This document shows, piece by piece, positions 1 through 9,757 of a stretch of 64,000 bases of DNA. Every line of letters begins with the position of its first letter. Positions within the stretch are counted from its first letter, which is position 1. The translations under genes and the position numbers were made by a program. Below the pieces are notes generated by a model that searched no databases, was not told the DNA's origin, and saw only the letters and a list, made by a program, of their open reading frames with translations. This stretch comes from Ideonella aquatica. GTDB lineage: Bacteria > Pseudomonadota > Gammaproteobacteria > Burkholderiales > Burkholderiaceae_C. The stretch covers positions 1-64,000 of the forward strand of contig NZ_JAGQDE010000008.1 of NCBI RefSeq assembly GCF_018069755.1. The letters run 5' to 3'.

Positions 1-2354
1 CGGCCGAGGCTGCTGCCCAGGCCGCCGCGGCCGCTGCCGCGCAGCAGACTGCCGCCACGGCGGCCGCACCGGCGCCGGCCCCTGCGCCCGCCCCGGCAGC
101 GGCTCCCGCGCCGGCCGAGCCGCCCAAGCCGACGGTTCGCCTCGTCAAGGGCACCTCCGCCGATGCCGACGAGCAAAAGCGCATGGCCGAGCTGGCCAAG
201 CGCCGCCAGGCTGCCGAGGACGAGGCCGCCAAGATTCGCGAGATGATGAATCGCAAGGCGAAGGTCATGGTCGCGAAGAAGGAGGAGCCCAAGCCGGTCG
301 AGCCGGCGGCTGCCGCCAACAAGGAAGGCATCAAGGGCACCATCCACAAGGCCAAGGCCGCCCCGGGCGCCACCACCACCACGGCTGGTACCGCCAAGCC
401 GGGCGACAAGAAGTCGGTCAAGTCCGAGAAGCTGTCGTCGAGCTGGGCCGATGACAAGAAGCGCGGCACGCCGGCCGGCAAGGGCCGACCGGACGCCAAC
501 GCCGGCCGCGCCGGCTGGAAGGCCCCGCGCGGCGGCCGCCGTGGCGACAGCCGCGATGGCGACCGTGGCAGCAACTTCCAGATGCCGACCGAGCCGCAGA
601 CCCAGGAAGTCCACGTTCCCGAGACCATCTCGGTGGCGGACCTGGCTCACAAGATGTCGGTCAAGGCCAGCGAGGTCATCAAGAAGCTGATGCAGCTGGG
701 TCAGATGGTCACCATCAACCAGCAGCTGGACCAGGAAACGGCCATGATCGTGGTCGAGGAAATGGGCCACAAGGCGTTCGCCGCCAAGCTGGACGACCCC
801 GATGCCTTCCTCGAGGAAGAACACGCCGCCACCGATGGCGAGGCCAAGCCGCGCGCGCCGGTGGTCACCGTCATGGGCCACGTCGACCACGGCAAGACCT
901 CGCTGCTGGACTACATCCGCCGCAGCCGCGTCGCCGCGGGCGAGGCGGGCGGCATCACGCAGCACATCGGCGCCTACCACGTCGAAACGCCGCGCGGTGT
1001 CATCACCTTCCTCGACACCCCGGGTCACGAGGCCTTCACGGCCATGCGCGCCCGCGGTGCCAAGGCCACCGACATCGTCATCCTGGTTTGCGCCGCCGAC
1101 GACGGCGTGATGCCGCAGACCAAGGAAGCCATCGCCCACGCCAAGGCGGCCCAGGTGCCGATCGTCGTGGCGATGACCAAGATCGACAAGCCGGAGGCCA
1201 ACATCGAGCGCGTCAAGAGCGAGCTGGTGGCCGAGCAGGTGGTGCCCGAGGACTTCGGCGGTGACAGCCCCTTCGTGGGCGTGTCCTCCAAGACCGGCCA
1301 GGGTATCGATGCCCTGCTTGAGCAGGTGCTGCTGCAGGCCGAGGTGCTGGAGCTGACCGCGCCGATCGAGGCTGCCGCCAAGGGCCTGGTCGTTGAAGCG
1401 CGCCTGGACAAGGGCCGCGGCCCGGTGGCCACCGTGCTGGTGCAGTCGGGCACCCTGAAGAAGGGCGACGTGGTGCTGGTCGGCTCGAGCTATGGCCGCG
1501 TGCGCGCCATGCTCGACGAAGACGGCAAGGCCACCGACGCTGCCGGCCCGTCGATCCCGGTCGAGATCCAGGGCCTGACCGAGGTGCCGCTGGCTGGCGA
1601 CGACTTCATGGTGCTGGCCGACGAGCGCCGCGCCCGTGAAATCGCCACCTTCCGCCAGGGCAAGTACCGCGACGTCAAGCTGGCCAAGCAGCAGGCCGCC
1701 AAGCTCCAGGACATGTTCACCAACATGGGCCAGGAAGCCGCGCAGTCGCTGCCCCTCATCATCAAGGCCGACGTGCAGGGCTCGCAGGAGGCCCTGGCCT
1801 CGTCGCTGCTCAAGCTGTCGACCGACGAGGTGCGGGTGCAGATCGTCCATGCGGCGGTCGGCGGCATCAGCGAGTCCGACGTCAACCTGGCGATCGCCTC
1901 CAAGGCCATCATCATTGGTTTCAACACCCGTGCCGATGCCAATGCCCGCAAGCTGGCCGAGCACAACGGGGTGGATCTGCGCTACTACAACATCATCTAC
2001 GACGCCGTGGATGAGGTGAAGGCGGCGATGGGCGGCATGCTGGCGCCCGAGCAGAAGGAAGAGGCACTGGGCACGGCCGAGATCCGCAAGGTCTTCGTGG
2101 CTTCGAAGATCGGCACCGTGGCCGGCTCGATGATCACCTCGGGCCTGGTGCGCCGCAACGCCAAGTTCCGCCTGCTGCGCGACAACATCGTGATCTACAC
2201 CGGCGAGATCGAGTCGGTGCGTCGCGAGAAGGACGATGTCAAGGAAGTCAAGGAAGGCTTCGAGTGCGGTATCAAGCTGCGCAACTACAACGACATCTCC
2301 GAAGGTGACGTGCTGGAGGTCTACGAAATCAAGGAGATCGCCCGCACGCTGTAA
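1..2354 (+). CDS. infB: Translation initiation factor IF-2 (5' end outside window)
   Basis: IF-2 is the cytoplasmic GTPase that delivers fMet-tRNA to the 30S subunit and promotes subunit joining. The frame is open from the left edge, so the N-terminus is missing; about 783 codons are visible. They begin in an Ala/Pro/Gln-rich linker (bases 3-125), then a Lys-rich charged stretch, an IF2_N domain (about bases 630-780) and the G domain with GHVDHGKT (G1, 876-899), DTPGHE (G3) and TKID instead of the commoner NKID (G4). The C-terminal domains run to the stop TAA at 2352. The ATG at 183 lies within the linker and is not the true start. It is followed by rbfA and truB, the usual ribosome-maturation set; nusA is expected just upstream. 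Confidence 0.97.
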   Translation, partial: AEAAAQAAAAAAAQQTAATAAAPAPAPAPAPAAAPAPAEPPKPTVRLVKGTSADADEQKRMAELAKRRQAAEDEAAKIREMMNRKAKVMVAKKEEPKPVEPAAAANKEGIKGTIHKAKAAPGATTTTAGTAKPGDKKSVKSEKLSSSWADDKKRGTPAGKGRPDANAGRAGWKAPRGGRRGDSRDGDRGSNFQMPTEPQTQEVHVPETISVADLAHKMSVKASEVIKKLMQLGQMVTINQQLDQETAMIVVEEMGHKAFAAKLDDPDAFLEEEHAATDGEAKPRAPVVTVMGHVDHGKTSLLDYIRRSRVAAGEAGGITQHIGAYHVETPRGVITFLDTPGHEAFTAMRARGAKATDIVILVCAADDGVMPQTKEAIAHAKAAQVPIVVAMTKIDKPEANIERVKSELVAEQVVPEDFGGDSPFVGVSSKTGQGIDALLEQVLLQAEVLELTAPIEAAAKGLVVEARLDKGRGPVATVLVQSGTLKKGDVVLVGSSYGRVRAMLDEDGKATDAAGPSIPVEIQGLTEVPLAGDDFMVLADERRAREIATFRQGKYRDVKLAKQQAAKLQDMFTNMGQEAAQSLPLIIKADVQGSQEALASSLLKLSTDEVRVQIVHAAVGGISESDVNLAIASKAIIIGFNTRADANARKLAEHNGVDLRYYNIIYDAVDEVKAAMGGMLAPEQKEEALGTAEIRKVFVASKIGTVAGSMITSGLVRRNAKFRLLRDNIVIYTGEIESVRREKDDVKEVKEGFECGIKLRNYNDISEGDVLEVYEIKEIARTL

Positions 2355-2382
2355 ACCGGCGGCACGGACGTCCTCCGATCAA

Positions 2383-2407
2383 CCCCGCCGCCTGCGGCGG
2401 GGTTTTT
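2383..2407 (+). terminator. Intrinsic terminator or attenuator after infB
   Basis: A perfect 9-base inverted repeat (CCCCGCCGC at 2383-2391, GCGGCGGGG at 2394-2402) is followed directly by TTTTT (2403-2407). It starts 28 bases after the infB stop and ends 32 bases before the rbfA ATG. Since infB and rbfA are normally co-transcribed, it may be a partial terminator that lowers downstream expression. Confidence 0.8.
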
Positions 2408-2438
2408 GCTTGAGGCGACCGATGGTCAGGAGCATCCC

Positions 2439-2804
2439 ATGCGACACAAGCGCAGCATTCCCAACCGCAGTTTCCGCGTGGCCGACCAGATCCAGCGCGA
2501 TGTGGCCGAGCTGATCCGCGAGCTGAAAGATCCGCGCATCGGCATGGTCACGATCAGCGGTGTCGACGTCACGCCCGACTATGCCCACGCCACGGTGCGT
2601 TTCACCTTGCTGGTCGGCAGCCCCGAGGCCACCGAAGAGGCGCTGAATGAGGCCGCCGGCTTCGTGCGCAACGGCCTGTTCAAGCGCCTGCAGATCCACA
2701 CCGTGCCGACGCTGCACTTCAAGTTCGACCAGACCACCGAGCGCGCGGCCGAACTCAATGCGCTGATCCAGCGCGCCAACGCCACCCGCGCCAAGGACGA
2801 GTGA
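2439..2804 (+). CDS. rbfA: 30S ribosome-binding factor RbfA
   Basis: RbfA is a small KH-like protein that binds the immature 30S subunit and helps 16S rRNA 5'-end maturation, notably in the cold. The 121-residue product is of normal size and carries the family core [14 protein letters not shown] with KDPRIG. ATG 2439 is chosen because CAGGAG lies 7 bases upstream and the protein then begins [10 protein letters not shown], as in homologues. A longer TTG-initiated frame would begin inside the terminator T-run. truB follows 4 bases after the stop, so the two are probably translated together. Confidence 0.93.
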   Translation: MRHKRSIPNRSFRVADQIQRDVAELIRELKDPRIGMVTISGVDVTPDYAHATVRFTLLVGSPEATEEALNEAAGFVRNGLFKRLQIHTVPTLHFKFDQTTERAAELNALIQRANATRAKDE

Positions 2805-2808
2805 GCCT

Positions 2809-3750
2809 GTGAGCGCGCCCCTGCGTCCCCGCGTCCCGCGCCGTGCCCTGCATGGCGTGCTGCTGCTCGACAAGCCGGTGGGCCTGTCGAGCAACGACGC
2901 GCTGCAAAAGGCCAAGCGCCTGATGCGGGCGGAGAAGGCCGGCCACACCGGCACGCTGGACCTGCTGGCCAGCGGCCTGCTGCCGCTGTGCTTCGGCGCG
3001 GCCACCAAGTTCTCGCAGGCCAGCCTGGACGCCGACAAGCGCTACACCGCCACGCTGCGTCTGGGCCAGACCCGCGCCGGTGGCGACCTGGAAGGCGAGG
3101 TGCTGCGCGAGCGGCCGGTGGCGGTCACGCCCGACGCCATCGCCGCGGCCTGTGCCCGTTTCAGCGGCCTGATCAAGCAGGTGCCGCCCATGCACTCGGC
3201 GCTGAAGAAGGACGGCAAGGCGCTGTACGAGTACGCCCGTGCCGGCATCGAGGTAGAGCGTGCGCCGCGCCAGGTCACGATCCACGCGATCGACATCCTG
3301 TCCTGGGCACCCGAGCAGCACCAACTGGTGCTGGACGTGCGCTGCTCCAAGGGCACCTACATCCGCACGCTGGCCGAGGACATCGGCGAGCTGCTGGGCT
3401 GCGGCGCACACCTGAGCGCTTTGCGCCGCACCGCCAGCGGCGGCCTGGACCTGGCCGATGCCGTCACCCTGGACCAGCTAGCTGCGCTGACCGAGCCCGA
3501 GCGCGACACCCTGCTGCGCCGACCCGACTGCTTGCTGGCCGACCAGCCTGAGGTGCGCCTGCCCGCCAACGAGGCGGCCCGATTCCTGCAAGGCCTGCGC
3601 CGACGCACCCCGCTGGCCGATGCCGATGCCGTGCGCGTCTATGGCCCCGAACCCGCTGCCTTCCTGGGCAGCGCCCACATCACCGCCGGCGAACTCATCG
3701 CCGACCGCCTGTTGAGCCCGCCCGAGGTCCAGGCCCTGCTGCAATCCTGA
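2809..3750 (+). CDS. truB: tRNA pseudouridine(55) synthase TruB
   Basis: TruB isomerises U55 to pseudouridine in the T-loop of tRNAs. The 313-residue protein has the N-terminal LLLDKPVGLSSN motif and the catalytic motif HTGTLDxxASG, where the Asp is the nucleophile (about residues 46-55). The KGTYIRTLAEDIG block follows near residue 183 and a C-terminal extension closes the protein. The start is GTG at 2809, 4 bases after the rbfA stop, so translational coupling is likely. The next gene, typA, starts 16 bases after its stop. Confidence 0.95.
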   Translation: MSAPLRPRVPRRALHGVLLLDKPVGLSSNDALQKAKRLMRAEKAGHTGTLDLLASGLLPLCFGAATKFSQASLDADKRYTATLRLGQTRAGGDLEGEVLRERPVAVTPDAIAAACARFSGLIKQVPPMHSALKKDGKALYEYARAGIEVERAPRQVTIHAIDILSWAPEQHQLVLDVRCSKGTYIRTLAEDIGELLGCGAHLSALRRTASGGLDLADAVTLDQLAALTEPERDTLLRRPDCLLADQPEVRLPANEAARFLQGLRRRTPLADADAVRVYGPEPAAFLGSAHITAGELIADRLLSPPEVQALLQS

Positions 3751-3766
3751 GAAACCGAGGCCCCTC

Positions 3767-5593
3767 ATGAGCCGTCAGATCCGCAATATCGCCATCATCG
3801 CCCACGTCGACCATGGCAAAACCACCATGGTGGACCAACTGCTGCGCCAGAGCGGCATCTTCGCCGAGCACGAGAAGGTCGTCGACACGGTGATGGACAG
3901 CAATGCCATCGAGCGCGAGCGTGGCATCACCATCCTGGCCAAGAACTGCGCGGTGCGCTGGAACGGCACCCACATCAACATCGTTGACACCCCGGGCCAC
4001 GCCGACTTCGGTGGCGAGGTCGAGCGCGCGCTGTCGATGGTCGACGGTGTGCTGCTGCTGATCGACGCCCAGGAAGGCCCGATGCCGCAGACCCGCTTCG
4101 TCACCAAGAAGGCGCTGGCGCTGGGCCTGCGCCCGATCGTGGTGGTCAACAAGGTCGACAAGCCGGGCGCCAACTGCGACAAGGTGATCAACGCCGCCTT
4201 CGACCTGTTCGACAAGCTGGGCGCCACCGACGAACAGCTCGATTTCCCGGTGGTCTACGCCTCGGGCATCAATGGCTGGTCCTCGCTCGAGGAAGGCCCG
4301 GCCGGCGAGGCCTGGGGCACCTCGATGGGCCCGCTGTTCGACACCATCCTGAAGCATGTGCCGGCGCATCAGGGCGACCCGTCCGCACCGCTGCAGCTGC
4401 AGATCTCGGCGCTGGACTACTCCACCTTCGTCGGTCGCATCGGCGTGGGCCGCATCAACGCCGGCACGCTGCGCCCGGCGCAGGATGTGCTGGTCATGGA
4501 AGGTCCGGACGGCAAGTCCTACAAGGGCCGCGTCAACCAGGTCCAGACTTTCCAGGGCCTGGAGCGCCAGCAGGCGACCGAGGCAGGCCCGGGCGACATC
4601 GTGCTGATCAACGGCATCGAGGACCTGGGCATCGGCGTGACCATCACCGACCCGGCCAACCCGGCGCCGCTGCCGATGCTGAAGATCGACGAGCCGACGC
4701 TGACGATGAACTTCTGCGTCAACACCAGCCCGCTGGCTGGTCGCGAAGGCAAGTACGTCACCAGCCGCCAGATCTGGGACCGGCTGCAGAAGGAACTGCA
4801 GAGCAATGTGGCGCTGCGCGTGTCCGAGACCGACGAGGACGGTGTCTTCGAAGTCTCCGGCCGGGGCGAGCTGCACCTGACCATCCTGCTGGAGAACATG
4901 CGTCGCGAGGGCTACGAGCTGGCGGTCAGCAAGCCGCGCGTGGTGTTCCATGATGTGGACGGCGTGCGTCATGAGCCGATCGAGCTGGTCACCGCCGACG
5001 TCGAGGAAACCCACCAGGGCGGGGTGATGCAGGCGCTGGGCGAGCGCAAGGGCGAGCTGGTCAACATGGAACCTGATGGCCGCGGCCGCGTGCGCCTGGA
5101 GTACCGCATCCCGGCGCGCGGACTGATCGGCTTTTCCAACGAGTTCCTGAACCTGACCCGCGGCTCGGGCCTGATCAGCAACATCTTCGACGGCTACGAG
5201 CCGCACAAGGGCGAGATCGCCGGCCGCAAGAACGGCGTGCTGATCAGCATGGACGCCGGTGAGATCTTCACCTACGCGCTGGGCAAGCTCGATGACCGCG
5301 GCCGCATGTTCGTCAAGCCCAACGACCCGGTCTACGAGGGCATGATCGTCGGCATCCACAGCCGCGAGAACGACCTGGTGGTCAACGCCACCCGCACCAA
5401 GCAGCTGACAAACTTCCGCGTCAGCGGCAAGGAAGACGCGATCAAGGTGACGCCGCCGATCGAGCTGACGCTGGAGTACGGCGTCGAGTTCATCGACGAT
5501 GACGAGCTGGTCGAGATCACACCCAAGAGCATCCGCGTGCGCAAGCGCCACCTCAGCGAGCACGATCGCAAGCGTGCCGCGCGCGAGGCCTGA
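3767..5593 (+). CDS. typA: Ribosome-associated GTPase TypA/BipA
   Basis: TypA/BipA is a translational GTPase of the EF-G/LepA group involved in 50S assembly and in stress and cold adaptation. The 608-residue protein is full length. It has AHVDHGKT (G1, about residues 13-20), RGITI (G2), DTPGHADF (G3) and NKVD (G4), followed by domain 2, the EF-G-like domains and a BipA-specific C-terminal domain that starts near the PARGLIGF motif. ATG 3767 is preceded by GAGG. Its place directly after truB groups four translation genes. Confidence 0.96.
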   Translation: MSRQIRNIAIIAHVDHGKTTMVDQLLRQSGIFAEHEKVVDTVMDSNAIERERGITILAKNCAVRWNGTHINIVDTPGHADFGGEVERALSMVDGVLLLIDAQEGPMPQTRFVTKKALALGLRPIVVVNKVDKPGANCDKVINAAFDLFDKLGATDEQLDFPVVYASGINGWSSLEEGPAGEAWGTSMGPLFDTILKHVPAHQGDPSAPLQLQISALDYSTFVGRIGVGRINAGTLRPAQDVLVMEGPDGKSYKGRVNQVQTFQGLERQQATEAGPGDIVLINGIEDLGIGVTITDPANPAPLPMLKIDEPTLTMNFCVNTSPLAGREGKYVTSRQIWDRLQKELQSNVALRVSETDEDGVFEVSGRGELHLTILLENMRREGYELAVSKPRVVFHDVDGVRHEPIELVTADVEETHQGGVMQALGERKGELVNMEPDGRGRVRLEYRIPARGLIGFSNEFLNLTRGSGLISNIFDGYEPHKGEIAGRKNGVLISMDAGEIFTYALGKLDDRGRMFVKPNDPVYEGMIVGIHSRENDLVVNATRTKQLTNFRVSGKEDAIKVTPPIELTLEYGVEFIDDDELVEITPKSIRVRKRHLSEHDRKRAAREA

Positions 5594-5601
5594 TCGCCCG
5601 G

Positions 5602-6852
5602 ATGACGCCCAGCCACCGCGCCGAGGGCGCGCAGGTCTTCGTCATGGCGTCGGTCGCCGTCCCGGCGATCACGCGCTGGGCGCTGTCCTTGGCAGCCTTG
5701 GGCGTCGTCCTCATTGGCTGGCAGCTCTACGCGCTGTTTCCGCCCGCGATCTGGCGCGAAGCGCTGGCGCGCACACTGGACGGCCGCGGGGCATGGGGCG
5801 GACCGCGGTGGCTTGCCGCGCTGGCGCCGCTGATGGCGGCCGGCCTGGTCGCCTGGGGGACCTGGATGCAGCGTCGCCATGGTCGCCTGACGCTGAACGA
5901 GCGGACGCTGAGCTACGCCAGCGGTGTGCCACTGTTCGCCCGCTGGCTCGACTGGCAGCTGGCTCTGGACGACCTGCGCAGCGGTCGCACCCGGCTCCGT
6001 CTGACCGGCCTCGGCGTGGGTAGCCAGGGGCTGGCGCTGATTCGGCTGGGCTGGGGACTCTCCGGCCTGCGAGGCCTGCGGCCGGCAGTCTGGCGACCGC
6101 TCGGCCAGGGCAGCGCCGAGGCGTCCTCCAGCCAGCCGCCCCACCGGCCGCTGGGCTATATCAACTGGCGCCACCCCGCCAACGCCGCCTGGCTGCAGCA
6201 GCGCTTTGAGGCGCTGCCGCTGATACAGGCGCTGCGTGCCCAGGGCGTGGTCCTGCCGGCCTGGACATCCTTGCGCGACCACGCCGCGGGGGCGGACCTG
6301 ATGGCCCATCCCCGCCTGCGCGTGGTGCTGCTGGCGCTGGCAGCACTGACCGTCAGTGGTGCGGTGCTGCTGCACCTGTCGCGCTTCCAGCATTATGTGC
6401 AGCCCTGGTCAAGCGCCCACTGGCTGGCGATCGGCGCCCTGATAGGCACGCTGACCCTGGCCTGGTTCGGTGTCCTCGCGCCGCCCATGCCTGCCGACCC
6501 GTCGTCGCGCTGGTCCTTGCGGGTCGCCCAGTGGCTGTCCGCGGCGATGATGGTGGTGGTGCTGGGCTGGAACCTTCATCAGGCACCGCTGGCCTGGGCG
6601 CGCGCCTTCTCGCCGGCCCAGCCGGTGAGCTGCGTCCTGGACACCGACGCCGCGCGTCTGCGTCCGGAGGGCGCGTCGCCGCCTTGCCCGGAGATCGCCG
6701 TCGACCTGTCGGCGCCGTATTGGCGTGCCCAGGCCGACGGCTCGACGCACACCCTGATCCTGCGCCGAGGCTGGGGCGGTCGCTGGACCCAGTACGACAC
6801 CGAGGCCTTGAACCGGCGCCCGCCGGGCCCGACCAGCCGAGGACACCCATGA
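5602..6852 (+). CDS. Uncharacterised multi-pass membrane protein
   Basis: I do not recognise this 416-residue protein. It has two hydrophobic segments near the N-terminus (about residues 22-45 and 70-87), a long hydrophilic middle region with Arg-rich and Trp-rich stretches (about 90-235), three more hydrophobic segments (about 240-260, 275-295 and 315-335) and a soluble C-terminal tail with two Cys that could sit outside the cytoplasm. It starts 8 bases after the typA stop; an internal ATG at 5644 is another possible start. Its stop overlaps the start of the next gene (ATGA at 6849-6852), so it is probably coupled to that transporter. No function is assigned. Confidence 0.75.
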   Translation: MTPSHRAEGAQVFVMASVAVPAITRWALSLAALGVVLIGWQLYALFPPAIWREALARTLDGRGAWGGPRWLAALAPLMAAGLVAWGTWMQRRHGRLTLNERTLSYASGVPLFARWLDWQLALDDLRSGRTRLRLTGLGVGSQGLALIRLGWGLSGLRGLRPAVWRPLGQGSAEASSSQPPHRPLGYINWRHPANAAWLQQRFEALPLIQALRAQGVVLPAWTSLRDHAAGADLMAHPRLRVVLLALAALTVSGAVLLHLSRFQHYVQPWSSAHWLAIGALIGTLTLAWFGVLAPPMPADPSSRWSLRVAQWLSAAMMVVVLGWNLHQAPLAWARAFSPAQPVSCVLDTDAARLRPEGASPPCPEIAVDLSAPYWRAQADGSTHTLILRRGWGGRWTQYDTEALNRRPPGPTSRGHP

Positions 6853-7766
6853 GTTGGCGCCAAGCGTTCACCCATCCCAGCCACCCGCAGGCGGTGGCGA
6901 TCATGCTGCTGGTCACCCTGTTGTGGTCGATCGCCGGCGTGGTGTCGCGCCATCTTGAGTCGGCGGCCTCATTCGAGGTGACCTTCTGGCGCAGCGCTGC
7001 CAACGCATTGGCCCTGGCCGTGCTGCTGGGCTGGCAGAAAGGGCCGGCCACGCTGTGGGCCGAGGTGCGCGGGGGAGGGCGCCTGCTGTGGCTGTCAGCG
7101 GCCTGCTGGACGGTGATGTTCACCTCCTTCATGCTGGCGATGACGCTGACCACGGTGGCCAATGTGCTGGTGACGATGTCGCTGGCACCGCTGGTCACCG
7201 CACTGATCAGCCGGGTCTGGCTGAAACACCGGCTGCCGGGACGCACCTGGGTGGCGATCGTGCTGGCCGGCATCGGCATCGCCTGGATGTACGGCTCGCA
7301 GGTGGCCGGCGGCAGCCCGCGCGACCTGCTGGGCACCCTGGTGGCTCTGACCGTGCCGCTGGCCGGCGGCACCATGTGGACGCTGCTGCAGCACAACGCC
7401 CAGGCTCACCCGGACGAGCACCGCGACATGACCCCGGCCGTGCTGCTGGGCTCACTGGCCTCGGCCTTGCTGACGCTGCCGCCCGCCTGGCCGCTGGCCG
7501 CCTCAGGCCACGACATCAGCCTGCTGGTGATGCTGGGCGTGGTGCAACTGGCGATTCCCTGCGTGCTGGCGGTGGCCGCCGGCCGGGTGCTGAAGGCCCC
7601 CGAGGCGGCGCTGCTGGGTCTGCTGGAGATCCTGTTTGGCGTCACCTGGACCTGGCTGGGCACCGCTGAATCGCCTACGCCGGCGGTGATCGGCGGCGGC
7701 ACCCTGGTGCTGCTGGCCCTGGCCGGCAACGAGGCCCTGGCACTGCGCCAGCGTGCCCAGGCCTGA
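6849..7766 (+). CDS. DMT (EamA-type) membrane transporter
   Basis: A 305-residue inner-membrane protein with about ten hydrophobic helices in two EamA-like repeats, typical of the drug/metabolite transporter superfamily, whose members mostly export amino acids or small metabolites. The LLVTLLWSIAGV and FEVTFWRS stretches are typical of the first repeat. ATG 6849 overlaps the preceding stop as ATGA, and a longer frame upstream is only the shadow of the neighbouring gene. The substrate cannot be read from the sequence. The next gene starts 7 bases after its stop. Confidence 0.85.
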   Translation: MSWRQAFTHPSHPQAVAIMLLVTLLWSIAGVVSRHLESAASFEVTFWRSAANALALAVLLGWQKGPATLWAEVRGGGRLLWLSAACWTVMFTSFMLAMTLTTVANVLVTMSLAPLVTALISRVWLKHRLPGRTWVAIVLAGIGIAWMYGSQVAGGSPRDLLGTLVALTVPLAGGTMWTLLQHNAQAHPDEHRDMTPAVLLGSLASALLTLPPAWPLAASGHDISLLVMLGVVQLAIPCVLAVAAGRVLKAPEAALLGLLEILFGVTWTWLGTAESPTPAVIGGGTLVLLALAGNEALALRQRAQA

Positions 7767-7773
7767 GAAAATC

Positions 7774-8898
7774 ATGACCATGAGCTTCACGTCTGCCCAC
7801 GCCGTCTCGAGCGACGGCCATGTGCTGGCCGAGCGCCGCGGCGCGATCGGCCTGATCACCCTGAACCGAGCGGGTGCGCTGAATGCGCTGTCGCTGGCGA
7901 TGGTGCGCGACCTGACCCAGGTGCTGCTGGACTGGCGCAGCGACACCGCGGTGGCCGGCGTGGTGGTGCGCGGCGCCGGACGCGAGGGCAAGCCCCCCGC
8001 GTTCTGCGCCGGCGGCGACATCCGCTTCTTTCACCAGGCGGCGCTGGCCGGCGACCCGCGGCTCGAGGACTTCTTCACCGAGGAATACGCCCTCAATCAC
8101 CTGATCCACCGCTACCCCAAGCCCTTTATCGCGCTGATGGACGGCATCTGCATGGGCGGCGGCATGGGCATCAGCCAGGGCGCGGCGCTGCGCGTGGTCA
8201 CCGAGCACAGCAAGCTGGCGATGCCCGAAACCCACATCGGCCTGTTCCCCGATGTGGGCGGTGGCTGGTTTCTGGCGCGCTGCCCGGGTCACCTGGGCGA
8301 GTACCTGGCGCTGACCGGTCACATCCTGGGCGCCGAGGACGCGATCGCTGCCGGCCTGGCCGACATCCGGGTCGATGCCGCGCGCCAGGACGCGTTGATC
8401 GATGCGCTGGCCTCGCTGCAGGACCCCACCGCCGATGGCGTGCTGGCCGCGGCGCGCCATTTCGCCACGCCAGTGGGTGCGGCGCCGCTGGATGCTCACC
8501 GCGCCGAGATCGACGCCTGCTTCAGCCGCGACGCACTGGCCACCATTGATGCCGCGCTGGCCGGAGCCGGCGGCGCCTTCGCCCTGGCCACGCGCCAGGC
8601 ACTGGCCAAGCGCTCGCCGCTGATGATGGCCGTGACACTCGAGCAGGTGCGCCGCGCCCGCCAGATGACGCTGGCCGAGGACCTGCGCCTCGAGCGCGAC
8701 CTGGTGCGCCATTGCTTCTGGCTGCGCCCCGGCACCGCCAGCGAGACGGTCGAAGGCATCCGCGCGCTGGCGGTGGACAAGGACCACCACCCGCGCTGGA
8801 ATCCGCCGCACATCGCTGACGTCACGCCCGAGATGGTGGCGCCGTTCTTTGCCAGCCCCTGGCCGGCCCACGTGCACCCGCTGCGCGCACTCGACTGA
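7774..8898 (+). CDS. 3-hydroxyisobutyryl-CoA hydrolase-like crotonase
   Basis: A crotonase-fold enzyme of about 374 residues from the 3-hydroxyisobutyryl-CoA hydrolase branch, which in valine catabolism hydrolyses 3-hydroxyisobutyryl-CoA. The longer length compared with plain enoyl-CoA hydratases (about 260), the oxyanion-hole segments FCAGGDIR and GICMGGGMG, and the block PETHIGLFPDVGG support this branch. ATG 7774 (or 7780) is preferred over an upstream GTG at 7753 that lies inside the transporter gene. It is a standalone gene, so a broader acyl-CoA role is possible. Confidence 0.85.
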   Translation: MTMSFTSAHAVSSDGHVLAERRGAIGLITLNRAGALNALSLAMVRDLTQVLLDWRSDTAVAGVVVRGAGREGKPPAFCAGGDIRFFHQAALAGDPRLEDFFTEEYALNHLIHRYPKPFIALMDGICMGGGMGISQGAALRVVTEHSKLAMPETHIGLFPDVGGGWFLARCPGHLGEYLALTGHILGAEDAIAAGLADIRVDAARQDALIDALASLQDPTADGVLAAARHFATPVGAAPLDAHRAEIDACFSRDALATIDAALAGAGGAFALATRQALAKRSPLMMAVTLEQVRRARQMTLAEDLRLERDLVRHCFWLRPGTASETVEGIRALAVDKDHHPRWNPPHIADVTPEMVAPFFASPWPAHVHPLRALD

Positions 8899-8905
8899 GG
8901 TTTCC

Positions 8906-9757
8906 ATGCAGATCAGCGCACACGGCGTGGCCATCGAGGTGGACGACCAGGGACCGATGTCCGGTCCGGTGGTGCTGCTGATCCAGGGCCTGGGCATGCA
9001 GCTCACCGACTGGCCGCAGGCCCTGGTCGATGACCTGGTCGGCCGCGGTCACCGCGTGCTGCGCTTCGACAACCGCGATGCCGGTTTGTCGCAGGGCTTT
9101 GACGCCACAGCGCTGGCCGCTGGCCTGGCCTACACGCTGAGCGACATGGTGCAGGATGCCTTGGGTGTGCTCGACGCGCTGGGCGTGGCTCGCGCGCATG
9201 TGGTGGGTGCGTCCATGGGCGGCATGATCGCCCAGCGCCTGGCCGCCGCCCACCCCGGGCGCGTGGCCAGCCTGACGCTGGTGATGACCACCGCCGGTGC
9301 CCGCGGCCTGCCAGCGCCCACGCCGCAGGCCCTGGCCACACTCAGCGCGCGGCCTGAAGGCTCTGCAATCGACCAGCTGGCGCAGCACATGGTGCGCAGC
9401 TTCGGCGTGCTGGGCAGCCCGGCCTACGCGCCGGAGCCGCCGGCCTTCATGGCCCATTGGCAGCGCCAGGTGCAGCGTGCCTGGCGACCGCAGGGCACGG
9501 CGCGACAGATGGCTGCGGTGATGGCCGACGGCGATCGCACCCCGCTGCTCGCCCGCATCACGGCACCCGTCCACATCATCCACGGCGACGCCGACCCGCT
9601 GGTGCCGGTGGCCGCCGCCGAACACCTGGCCCGACACCTGCCGGGCTCGACGCTGGACATCATCCCCGGCATGGGCCACGACTTCCCGCTGCCGCTGATG
9701 CCGCGTTGGGCCGCCGGCATCGCCGCCAACGCCGCCCGGCCAGGAGCCGCCCGATGA
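8906..9757 (+). CDS. Alpha/beta-fold hydrolase
   Basis: A 283-residue alpha/beta hydrolase with the nucleophile elbow GASMGG, a likely acid in the GDADPLV segment and a C-terminal His in GMGHDFP, giving an apparently complete catalytic triad. The overall pattern (RFDNRDAGLS near residue 50) resembles the RdmC-like/YcjY-like esterases. The substrate is unknown. The ATG lies 7 bases after the preceding stop, and the stop overlaps the ATG of ylqF as ATGA (9754-9757), so it belongs to the same transcription unit. Confidence 0.85.
   Translation: MQISAHGVAIEVDDQGPMSGPVVLLIQGLGMQLTDWPQALVDDLVGRGHRVLRFDNRDAGLSQGFDATALAAGLAYTLSDMVQDALGVLDALGVARAHVVGASMGGMIAQRLAAAHPGRVASLTLVMTTAGARGLPAPTPQALATLSARPEGSAIDQLAQHMVRSFGVLGSPAYAPEPPAFMAHWQRQVQRAWRPQGTARQMAAVMADGDRTPLLARITAPVHIIHGDADPLVPVAAAEHLARHLPGSTLDIIPGMGHDFPLPLMPRWAAGIAANAARPGAAR

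Noticed and set aside
3695-5563. Long open frame (622 codons) on the minus strand opposite typA
   Set aside because: It is the mirror of a confidently identified gene. High GC with third-position bias creates long antisense frames; its product is rich in Ala, Val, His, Gln and Asp and resembles no family.
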